A stretch of DNA of 64,000 nucleotides. It comes from Nissolia schottii (Eukaryota > Streptophyta > Magnoliopsida > Fabales > Fabaceae). Below are positions 12,244 to 23,400 of this stretch, in pieces. The notes beneath the pieces were generated by a model that ran no database searches, was not told the origin of the DNA, and saw only the letters and a program-made list of their open reading frames with translations. The DNA is taken from positions 7,976-71,975 of the forward strand of contig QANU01109454.1 in the NCBI GenBank assembly GCA_003254905.1, in the 5' to 3' direction. Each line of letters opens with the position of its first letter. The stretch's first letter is position 1. The position numbers and the translations under genes are program-made.

Positions 12244-15200
12244 GGCGTTACTGCTGCTACATTTTTCTATCATCTCTTGTAGTCGTATCATACTTTGATG
12301 AGCTACCTACCTATTATCGTGTCCCGTGGAAAACCGAGACTCCTCCCTTTTTTCTTCCTCCTCTGATTGCTAATAACATTGGTATTTTATGGGAATCGTA
12401 GTCTGCTGTATCCATAAATCTATGCTTTCTGAATACTCTTATTTGATGTTTAGATTTGCTGAAATTCTATGTCTATTATATGTTGCATAAATTATGGATT
12501 TACAAGGTTTGTACTTCAATAGAGTAAACCTCTTAGATGTAAAAAAGGTGGTTTTTGATTCATAGTTTCTAACTTGGTTTTAGAAATTAGTAAAATGTTT
12601 AGTCCTTTTTTTTTGTTTTTGGAAAAATTTCATTATTTATTATTAACAATTGATTCCTAAATTCATTTTGATTTGTCTTTCGAGGATCAAAGATTTTCTA
12701 ATAACTAAAAAATAGTAGTATAGAAGTCAACCTAAAATTGGATGTAACTATTAGTATTTGGATTCATCTAAGAAGTTAACTACATGTAGATTCATCTAGC
12801 AAGTTTTCAAAAAATATTAAAATAGTGGTGTCAATTGTGAAAGGATAAATAATGCGTAAAAGTAACAAAGTTGGTAGTAGTTATTAGTCGGGATCAATTA
12901 TTAAACAATTTGATGGAAGAAAAGCCTTGAATTTCCGTTTGATGTCACTGGTAGTTGTCATGCTACTCTTTGATACGTGTCCTAACAAATTCCAACTTGC
13001 TATACTCCATCCTTAACTATGAACTATGGTTCAACTGGCAACAGAGGATGAACTTTTTCACTTCTAACATAGGAATTTGAAATTTACAGTTTATGGCTGA
13101 CATCTGAATGGAAATTAGTCTTATACTCAAGGAATATAAAAACCCGTCACACTACTTTTAAATAGAAAAATGGTGGTGTCATAAAACGAGACTGATTAAC
13201 CACTTGTTTAATATATTTTAATCACGAGTTCTATATACCATTGAATACCTCACATGAGTGGTGAACTGTAAATATGACTAGTCTTGGGTATTGTAAGTGC
13301 AATTTTGTTTTCCCAATTATAATTTTCCATTTCAATTAATCTTGCTATAAATTAAAGTGGAACTCCCACATTTGAATTCAAAGATCGCCCAACGCCGTTG
13401 GAAAATTTTGGTCTGTTCTATACTGTGCAAATGTCATGCTTGTGACTTGGCACTTTGACTTAGGAGCTTCTATAATTTTTTTTGCCTTTTTTTGTTGAGA
13501 AATGGAGCTTCTATAATTCTTGTAGTACTACACAAGACTGGCAGCTAGCACATCAACTGAATGAAGAATTTAATGAATGCTATGGTTCTCAGTCTCTGCT
13601 GTGGCACATATGGTGATGCTTCCTATGGGTCGGTGATATTAGAAATGCCATTTCACACTACATCTAACTCTATATAGATCCTCTCATAACAGCTACTACA
13701 CCTAATTTACGTATCATATCAAATCTAATCTCTTATATTTCCGCTTATCACCAACACTTCAATTATTTCTAATTGTTGATAACAAAAACCAACATAAATG
13801 CGTCATATTTTTTTTTAATAAGAAAAGATGAATTTCATTCGTATAGCAATTTAATTACCCTTATAAATTAAAAATATTACATTAAATATAACATTAATAA
13901 AATACAAATATACCTTTTTATTTTGAACTAATCGAATATATTTAGCCCTTCTCATTGTTTGAAAACTATTGATATTTAAGCATCTTTTATATCAAAGATC
14001 AATACTACCAATGTTGCAATAATGAAAATGCATTATGCTTCTTTTCACGAAAAATTTAAATATTTTATTCATTTATAGGACTCTTATATATGAAATCTCA
14101 CAAATAAAAACGAAAATAACTATAAAAGACAAAGAAAAAACCACTATAAGCAATAAAACTATAACCATAAAAAGAAACAAAAATATCATAGAGAAAAACA
14201 AAAATACCAAAAAAAATAAGAAAAAATTTTAAATAATAAAAAAATGTGGAAATTGAAAAAAAAAAAAAAAGAACAATGCATCGTAGTTCATTTTTAAACA
14301 AAAAGTATACATTTAGTTGAAATTAGATTTTAAAATTAATTTTTTTTCATATTTTTATAAACTTACAACATTAAATATGTATAATCAGGTTACGAAATTG
14401 ACTTATAACAAATAATACTTATTTAACAACATTTAATATTAGTAGCACTATTATATAAATCAAAATAATTACAATAAAGAACTTACAATTATTGCGGTCA
14501 ACGCACCTTTATTTAAGTAGTATTATTGTACTTATAAAAAAATCCAGTTCAACCGTTTACCAAAAGAAAAACCTTAGCCAAACGACGCCAATGAGGTCAC
14601 TCATTCCACTAATATGCCAAATTACACACTAAATTCCAATCTCGCACCACAGACTTTTCCTTTCTTAATACAAGTTAAAAAATATATATTTTAAAAATTT
14701 AGTGGCTGAGCTTGAGTTTACGGTTGGTTATCAACAAAAACATAGATTTTGACACATTTCATTTCATGCAGGTTTTACTTAATTAGTAGCCATATGACAA
14801 AGGAAAGAACAAATTTATGCAAGTTTACATTTGGAACGGCACCACTTGAAGATTCAATTATGAATTGGAATCCATAATTTATATTTTTCTTCTGAGGCGG
14901 TTTCTATTTGAGGGTGAAGTTTAAGTTTCACCAAATTATATAAGGTCAGTCCAGTGACAGTCATCGTCCACATTAATTTAATAAAGAAAAAAAAAATAGT
15001 GCACATGCTTTGCTCCATCACCATACATGATATCTATATCAGGAAAAATTATTGGCTCATAGAAGGTTAAGTATGATTGTTGTTTTATCAAGTGATATCT
15101 CAACTTCAAGTAATAGACAATGTTAAATTTTTCTATAGCATAAAGTTAAACTGTTATTGAAAAACTAATCAAAGTATGATGCAACTTGAGCTTTTTTCCT

Positions 15201-15461
15201 CAATAATTTATTGGTTAAAGAAGGTTTTTTATCTCTTAAATTTATTTTTTTTTTAAAAAAATTGGTTTATTTTTAATTTTCAATTTGGACCTTAATGTTT
15301 TAAATCGAATTTAATTTTGTCACCCTGCGCTAGACAACGAATAAGAATGTAAGAGATCAAATTAAAGAAAAATAAATATAAAGGACCAAATTAAAAAGAA
15401 TAAATAAAGACAAATTTGTCTAATTTCTGTGTGTATGACCCCAGCCCAAAAAAAAAAAGGT
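12244..15461. other. 3' flank of RBP45 and AT-rich intergenic DNA
   Basis: The RBP45 3' UTR probably runs to about 12500. The rest is AT-rich with homopolymer A and T tracts, notably around 14100-14270 where short Lys/Asn-rich frames occur by composition alone. No gene is seen. Confidence 0.5.
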
Positions 15462-15469
15462 TATAAATA
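15462..15469 (+). promoter_or_regulatory. TATA box of the small basic protein gene
   Basis: TATAAATA lies about 120 bases before the ATG at 15588. A CT-rich leader (CTTCCTCTCTTGTCTCTCTC) and an AAGAAGAAGAAG run lie between, a typical plant promoter layout. Confidence 0.6.
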
Positions 15470-15587
15470 GTACTTCCAAAGTAGCATTGCTTGTATGTAG
15501 CCACATCTACAATCTTCCTCTCTTGTCTCTCTCACTAAGCAAAAGGGTATATATCCTTTAATCAAGAAGAAGAAGAAGAAAGGAACC

Positions 15588-15938
15588 ATGGCTCTTTATT
15601 CTAAGAGTTCATATGGTTACTCAAAGATGGACAAGGAGGACCCTGAAGAAGTAATCCATAGAAGAGCACAGTTCTTGATCAACAAGGTGTTGGAGAGAGC
15701 TGATTCTCGAAGGAAGCCATCGTGCCTAAGGATCAGGATATGCAAACTCAAGGTGAAGATAGGGAACAGGTTGAGGAGGCTGAGGAAGAGGATCATGTCC
15801 TCTGTTTCCTCTGTTAGAGTTGGATTTCATGGACATGTTTTGGTTCATCAGCTTAAAGCATCGTGGAAGAGGTTGATGTTTGGTTCAGCTGGGAGGCGGA
15901 ACCTCAATGTGGGACTTCAAGTACCTATGATCAAATGA
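15588..15938 (+). CDS. small basic plant protein of unknown function
   Basis: This is an intronless frame of 116 residues starting at an ATG in good context (GAACCATGGC), with a TATA box upstream. The N-terminus is acidic and polar (KMDKEDPEEVIHRRAQFLINKVLE). The middle is strongly basic, with repeated Arg/Lys (RIRICKLKVKIGNRLRRLRKRI). The C-terminus is also basic and ends GLQVPMIK. No signal peptide or membrane segment is evident, and the basic middle could form an amphipathic helix or a nuclear-targeting segment. I recall similar short proteins in other dicots but no assigned function. The open frame, promoter layout and codon use support a real gene. Confidence 0.75.
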   Translation: MALYSKSSYGYSKMDKEDPEEVIHRRAQFLINKVLERADSRRKPSCLRIRICKLKVKIGNRLRRLRKRIMSSVSSVRVGFHGHVLVHQLKASWKRLMFGSAGRRNLNVGLQVPMIK

Positions 15939-18557
15939 AATATGTCACTAGGAAAAAAAAATGATGTTTTTATATAATATGCAATACAATGTTATGATTG
16001 TTATATTTGTCTCTCTTCCTCATGATTCATGAATCATAATCATATACGTTTTGTTCCTAGATTTATTTAGCTTAGAAAAAAAAAAGAGAGTGAAATGAAT
16101 GAGTTAATCATGCCTCAAGATCAATTGAGTTTTTGCATTTTATTTCTCTCTCTCTCTCCTTTTGGATTTGTTTGATTTTTGGACTATGTTGTGGAAGTAT
16201 TATATATATGAAACGGCAATTTCTGTTTGTTTTCATTAATTGTGTCCATTTTAGCGGCGAAAATGTCTCGTGTGAATAGGGCGTGTTTGGATTTGAGAGG
16301 TTTAGATTGGAGTCATCAAGGGGAGTAATAATAATTAACCTTTCATTTTTTTAATTGGAAAATTGATTTTTTTTTTAATTTAAAATGACTACTTTACATT
16401 ATTCAACCATTGTCTTAAGTAACATGAACACAAATCTGATGAGCAACAATCATAAATCTTAGACAGTGAATTGACAGGTTATGACACAGTGGGTGCGGTC
16501 GGTGCACCAGTTAAGTTTCTTATAGCAGTAGTACCTTGTTATGATTATGCATTAATTGTTGCAATAATTAACATATCCTAATTAAGCCCCCCCATCTAAT
16601 CTGATACTACAATAATTGACATGCTCCCCAAGATTACAATAAATAATGGATTTGCTACCCTCTTGAGTAAATTTATCTGATTAATTATACTGTGAAACGG
16701 ACATCTTTTGATTGAATCCAATAAAAAGGTTATTACAGTCATAAATTATGAGTTAAAAGGGGAAGAAAAGAACATTTCTCATTTCTTAGATACTCGCATA
16801 TTTCTCTCCTCCCTATAGGGAACAAGACCTGCAATGCTTAAACTGAAACCACAGTAAACATGGCTGCAAGTTAGGATTCTTTTTGATTCAGAGATCCAAA
16901 GTTTATATTTTTTAATTAAAAGGATCCAAACTTGGTGTGAAAGAAAGTGATGGCAATAATGACAACAATTATTGGCAAAAAAGAGTCAACTCATCCAATG
17001 CACACTTTCCTCCTTACACCACCACCGTACAGACCCAGCTACTATACATACTTGTGTACAGTGTTCCCATCTGTCTAGCATAAAACCCAGCCTGGATAGT
17101 AATTAATTCTTCTGCCATCCCTTTTTTTTCTTCTTCGGATATTAAATTTTGGTTGTATATATTAATGACCCTGCTTAATGTTTGAGGCTTAATTGCATTT
17201 CTTTCAGTTAACGCTAGAAACCTTCATTGTACAGTTTACTCTTTTGGATACTTTGAATTATACACTTCCTTTCAAATAAAGTACCTTCTAGCTGCTGATA
17301 CCAATTTTTCCCCCCCTTGGATTCGTCGTGAATAAGATTAATTAATTAACTTGATTTGAATAAAATAAGGCTAGTTTTGAATCTGAAAAAGAGACATGAA
17401 GACCAGCGTGGTTCATGCATACCACACAGTTTTTCCCTTTGGGAAATACTACTTACAACTAACGATATAGCATATGCTGTCACGTTTGGAGGCTTTGATT
17501 TGGACCAAAGTCAAACCGTGGCGTGTGACTAATGACTAATGATTTCAATCTCTTATGCCATTGACTAATGACTACATAATTAATGATCAATTCGTTGTTA
17601 GTGCCCCAATAGAGATTCATTATCAGCCATATAACATCAAATATTCAACTTTATCATCTCATTGTACTTGCTCAAAAGCCATTATTAACCATAAGTTGAT
17701 GTAAATTTTTAATTTTATTTTTTTTGTTAGAACTCATGTAAATTATTTGAGACACATCTATTTTGATACTTTTAAAAATTATATTGTTCGCAATGAAGTT
17801 TAAACTTAATATCTTATACATACTACTTTAATTTCTAACCATTTGATCAATCTTAATAACTTTGAGACACATATAAATTGGTACGTGCAAAATCATATCC
17901 CGAAAATACAAAAAAAAAATTCACTTTTAAAAATTCACTTTCAAGAAGCAATGAAAAACCATACGCTACAAAGCCCAATGGTTCATCGGTCAAGTGCATA
18001 CCCCAATAAAATATGGGCTCACAATGATATCATTAATTATTAATTAATGGTTCAAAACTTTGCATATCCAGCAAATTTGGTCCAAATTTTGGGCCACGGA
18101 CCCATATAAGCTCTGGGCCTTAGGTTCCTTCTTGACTTCCGGCTTGTCCAATTGTTTCTTTGCCGTATTCACCTGCATATATTCATTCATATCCTCAAAT
18201 ATATAGTCAATGGTCTCCCCTATATATGTGAGATGTTCAAAGTTGAATTACCTAATGATGATGCTGAATCATTTATCATGATTTATGGATATAAACTTAA
18301 TTACCTCTTTATCCTAGTCAATGCGAAATGTGATCCATAATAAAATCAGGGTCTGCATCATTGTCCCCCCAATCATACCAGACCATATTCCCTACAAAGT
18401 AGTACAAACATATCATCAAATCAATGTTTTCATCAATTGGAACTCGACACATCTTCCTCATTTCCCACCATATAGTAAGAAAAATTTGATATATAGAATC
18501 ATGGCCCTCTTTCCTTCCTCATGCAGTAAATGTTGAATAAAAGTATCAAAGAGAATG
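15939..18557. other. intergenic DNA, no gene seen
   Basis: The stretch begins with the 3' flank of the small basic protein gene. Near 17525-17580 a TGACTAATGACTAATGA motif repeats a few times. Short frames around 17843-18536 show no recognisable protein. No RNA gene is seen. Confidence 0.5.
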
Positions 18558-18709
18558 TATTTATATTCATTTATTGGGACACTATGTCGATTCATTATTT
18601 ATTCATCATTAGATGAGATGTTAATAAAGATTTATTATGTTAAAATCCCATCCAATAATAAATGAATGGTAAGTTAGTATGATGTCCCAAAAATAAATGA
18701 GTATAAATA
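18558..18709. repeat. 150 bp imperfect palindrome (possible MITE)
   Basis: The left arm (TATTTATATTCATTTATTGGGAC from 18558) pairs with the right arm (GTCCCAAAAATAAATGAGTATAAATA, ending 18709). Inner segments around ATTCATTATTTATTC and AATAATAAATGAATG also pair. Almost the whole segment could fold into one hairpin with arms of about 70 bases. I cannot define a clear target duplication, so a miniature transposon is likely but not proven. Confidence 0.65.
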
Positions 18710-18995
18710 ACCAATGTTATGTTGCTCATCTCACCATTTATTTACATGGTAAAATTATGTTAACATAATCTCTCCTTTTAAATGAATGGTTAAATTAGGA
18801 ACATAACCCTCTCCTTTACATTTTGACAAGGAGGTGATCTTGATCCATAAATAACACCACTCAAAGTACCATGATTGATGGCCCCCAATAAGAAAAACAT
18901 ATATAACATGGCATCTTCTAGGCTTCACCCTTATACTTTGGGTTAATGGTTCACCTTATACAAAAAATTGGGTATACCATGATCCATAAGGTTAT

Positions 18996-19480
18996 TTGTG
19001 TACTTCTCCAATCTTTTCCCTCACTCCTCTATACTGCCTTCCTTCTCCTAAGCTACCACTGCCCCTATACCATCCTTGCTTCGCTACGTCCGTGGTGGTG
19101 CCTCACACACTCTCTTTCCTCTTTCCTTCATCTTCTCTCCCACCTTTCCTTCGTCTTATCTCTCTTCTCAATGCACCCGAGAATTTGTCCTCTGCGTTTG
19201 CCATCACTGCCCTCTGCGTTTGCCATTGTCAGTGGTCACTTCCTTCACAGCGGTGCCTCCCCTACTCTCTATCATTCCCACTTTTCCTTCGTCTTCTCAC
19301 TGCGCATAGAATCTGTCCTCCACATATGTCATTATTAGCAAGTCTACCACCACTGCCCTATGCGTTTGCCATCGACTGCGGCCACCAAAATCTATCGCCA
19401 CCTTGCTCAGGAGTGAGGCCCTTCATCATCACCTTCGTCTATTGTTGCTTTGAACCCAATTTTTTTTTAATCTAAGAATG
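18996..19480 (+). repeat. pyrimidine-rich direct repeat (two diverged copies of about 150 bp)
   Basis: Blocks such as CACTGCCC, GGTGCCTC..C.ACTCTCT, CCTTCGTCTT, GAATTTGTCCTC and TGCGTTTGCCAT recur with a spacing of about 145-150 bases. The strand is rich in C and T, which keeps overlapping frames open without any recognisable protein. I treat it as a repeat, possibly part of a larger unrecognised element. Confidence 0.55.
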
Positions 19481-19664
19481 GCCCTGCAAATATCAGATTT
19501 GGAACATTTTTCATTACCAAACCAATTTTTTTTCTTCTTTTTCTTCTTATGTCTTTTGGGCATGCTGCATATCTGGGATTTTTTATCTGTTGGATGTAAA
19601 TTGAGCACTAAAAGTTGAAGATCTGGTTAAATTCTGTGAGTTTTAATCCGATGAGATTCGATGG

Positions 19665-20095
19665 TCTGGATGTTGGTGGTGGTGGACAGTAAGGGTAAGG
19701 CTATGGCGAAAGTTGGGGGCAGAGGTTAGTGTTTGGGTTGTTATTTGGAAGGGTATGGTTTGGATGCTCTGACGGAGGCGGTCCGACGATAATGAGAGTG
19801 TTAAGGTGGTTGTGGTGGTGGTGTTAAGGTGGTGGTGGTGGTTAAGGTTAAAATGGTGGGTGTTAAGGTGGTGGTGGTTAAGGTTAAAGCGATGGGTGTT
19901 AAGGTGGCGGTGATGATGTTAATGTGGTTGTGGTGGTGGACTGGTGGTGGCTAAGGTTAAAGTGATGGGTGTTAAGGTGGTGGTGGTGGTGGTTAAGTTG
20001 GTGGACAATGGTGGTTAAGGTGGTGTGTTAAGATTTAGGGTTAGAGTTGAGCGAGTTAGAGTTTAGGGTTAAGGTTTAAAGCAAGTTAGGGTTTA
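19665..20095 (+). repeat. GGT-rich minisatellite ending in telomere-like repeats
   Basis: Variants of GGTGGTGGTGGTTAAGGTTAAAG and TGGGTGTTAAGGTGG repeat irregularly to about 20030. After that, TTTAGGGTTAGAG, GTTTAGGGTTAAGG and TTAGGGTTTAG variants appear. The strand is strongly G/T biased. No reading frame is conserved across the units. Confidence 0.8.
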
Positions 20096-20429
20096 GAAAA
20101 AAAGAGAAAAGGAATGTGTGATATGAGGGGAAAATGGAGAATGCATTTAACTACATTTTAAAATGTGTTTAGCCACATTTAAAAAATGAGGCTAAATGCA
20201 AATGCTACCCCCATAGTAAAAAATGAACCATTTACTCAAAATATAAGAGTGAACCTTAGAAGCCACCATATAACAATACCTTAACACCAAGGCCAAACTT
20301 AAAGCCCAGGATACAACCCAAAGGGATTCCAACACGTAACAGCAGCCCACGTTAATATAAGCCACAACAGCTTGCCATCCACACCCAACAGCCACTCCTG
20401 CCAAAAATAAGTATATAGGGTGATTTTCT

Positions 20430-23400
20430 CTCTTTTATTAACGATCATTTTTTATAGGATATAATTTTGAATTTGTGATAAAAACAGTTTTCATAAATTA
20501 GCATTTTTCATAGCCTATAACCTTTTATTTCTCATCAAAATTGATTTGTATGAGTAATGATCATCATTTATAAGTTGTATCCATAGTTGTTAGAATTGTA
20601 CAGTTCATGCATCGAACTGTACGATTTAGGCACCGAGTGGGTCACGATTTGGTTGTGAATTGTAAAACGCCATGAGTTGGAGGCGAATCGCCAGAATTGG
20701 TCCAATTCAGAACCACCGATTCAGAGTCTTGATTCATACTGTTCAGGAAGCTCATGATTTTTGGTTTTTTGGGTTTTTTTTTAGGTTTTTAACCCTTATT
20801 CATTGATGGGTCAAAGCCCAAATGGCTCAAAATTTAAAAATGTTTCTAAATTCTAAATGTTTTAAAATTAAAAAAAATCAAGCAACCACATTCAGCAGTG
20901 ACATCAAAATGTGATATTTAAGCCTTTTCCTTCGCATTTGCTTGTTAACAACGAGCCAACCTTCTGAGGGTTAGGTGAAGGTCTCATTCTTGGAATGTCC
21001 ATACATAAGAATAGTATTATTAATCGTAGTAGCAACTATTAGAATTACAAATTAGATTAGTAAGAACAAATCTGGAAAGACAACATTAAATACCTCAGAA
21101 CTAAGAAGAATGCCAGGCGATAAGACTGACCGATTGCTATCCTAGCTAGCTCTTTCAAAATCTGCTCCATCCTTACCCTTTTCTTTCTCTCTAAGAAACT
21201 CCAAGTTGTGCCTCCGTTGACCTCGCGCCACCGTTGTCGCGCTACTAGCCACGTCATGCTGCCGGTGAGTACAAACATACACAACACCTGTTTTGTGTGT
21301 TGCATGCTCTATTTCGTTCCCTCTCCTCTTCCTCTCCAAGCAACCCAGCATGCCTCCTCCATGCCCCGCCTCTGTTGTCCTTCCAAGCAACTCAATCTCT
21401 CAACCTCCCAACCCAACATGTTTTGTGTGTTGGCTTATAATACTTTACTATTTCTTCAATAATTATAGTACCTATTAAGTTATTGGCTACTCTTTAAGCA
21501 TTTTCTTTATGTTTTATGTATGTATTTTTGTTATTTAGGCTTTTTATTAATATGTTCTTGAATCATACGATTCAAAATGATTCACTATTCATGATTCAAA
21601 AATTAAAAAAAATGATTCACGATTTGATTCACGAGTTGACAACTATGGTTGTATCATTGTCTTTTTCATTTTAAATTATTTTTTTTTATTAATGTGCATT
21701 TTTCAAATGCTATAACCTTGAATTTCATCTCAAAATTGATTTTTATTAATACTCATTTTTCATAGCCTACAACATTATCTTTCTTATCAAAACTGATTTC
21801 TAGGAGTAAGTGTCATCATTTATAGGTTATAACATTGAATTTTGTTAAAAAAAATGATTTTTGAAAATATGCATTTTGCATAACCTATAACCTTCTCTTT
21901 CTCATCAAAATTGGTGTCATGGAGTAATGATCATCATTTATACGCAATAGCCTTATGGTTTTTGTTATAAATTTTTTTTTATATTAATGGTCATTTTTCA
22001 AAGGTTACAATCTCGAACTTTTGCTCAAAAATAATTTTTAGAATTATGTATTTTTCAAAGCCTATAATAGTCTTTTTTTTCATCAAAACTAGAATCATGA
22101 AGTAATGATCATCATTTATAGGCTATAGTCTAGTCTTTTTCATTGTAAAATTTTTTTTTTATTTATGATCATTTTTCATAGGTTATAACCTTGAATTTAT
22201 GTTCAAAAACAGTTTTCAAAAATTTGCAATTTTCGTACCCTACAATCTTCTCTTTCTCATCAAAACTAATTTCTACGAGTAATGGTCATTTTTGTTATAA
22301 TTTTTTTTTTACTAATGGTCATTTTTCATATGATGCCTTAAATTTCTACTTAAAACTAGTTTTCAAAAATATGGATTTTTTTTAAGTTACTTCATTCTCT
22401 TTCTCATCAAAACATATTTCTTGGAAGGGTCATCATTTATAATAGCTTTGTCTTTTTCATTGTAAAGAAACCTTTTTTTTATTAATAATCATTTTTATAT
22501 GCTACAACATTGAATTTCATCCCAAGTATGATTTTTCAAAATATGCATTTTTTTCAAAATTTATAATCTTCTCTTTCTCATATAAATTGGTTTTATGGAG
22601 TAATGATCATCATTTATAGGCTATAGTCTTTTCTTTTTGTTATAAAGAAACTTTTTTATTAATTAGTAAAGACAAGGCTTTATAGCCTTAATTTCTGCTC
22701 AAAAATGGTTTTCATAAATATGCATTTTTTATAGCCTACAACTTTCACTTTCTAATCAAAACTTGTTTCATGGAGTAATGATCATCATTTAGAGGTTATA
22801 GCCTTGTCTTTTTTGTTATGAAGAATTTTTTTTTACTAATGGTCATTTCTCATTAGCCTTGAATTTATGCTAAAAAATGGTTTTAAAAAATATGCATTTT
22901 CCATAGCCTATAACCTTCTCTTTCTCATTAAAACTAGATTCATGGAGTAATGATCATCATTTATAGGTTATAGATATGTCTTTTTCGTTATAAAAATAAT
23001 TTTTTTTATCAATGGTTATTTTTCATTAGTTATAGCTTTGAATTTCTACTTAAAAAGGATTTTTAGAAATAAGCAATTTTCATAACCTATTAACTTCTCT
23101 TTATCATCAAAACTGATTTTTTGGAGTAAGGATCATCATTTATAAGTTATAACCTTGTCTTTTTTTGTTATAAAGAAACATTTTTATTAATAATTATTTT
23201 TTCATAGGTTATAGCCTTGAATTTTTGCTCAAAAATGGTTTTTAGAAATATGCGATATTCATAGCTTATGACATTCTCTTTCTCATCAAAAATAGTTTTA
23301 TGGAGTAATGATTATCATTTATATGCTATATCCTTGTATTTTTCGTTATAAAGAAACTTCTTTTATTAATAGTCATTTTTCATAGGCCGCCTTAAATTTA

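Noticed and set aside
14035..14301. Lys/Asn-rich and Phe-rich short frames
   Set aside because: They follow from an A-rich tract; no initiation context or domain is seen.
18946..19475. Overlapping open frames of 130 and 159 codons
   Set aside because: The strand is pyrimidine-rich and internally repeated, which removes stop codons in several frames at once. The translations show no domain and only Ser/Pro/Leu-rich low complexity.
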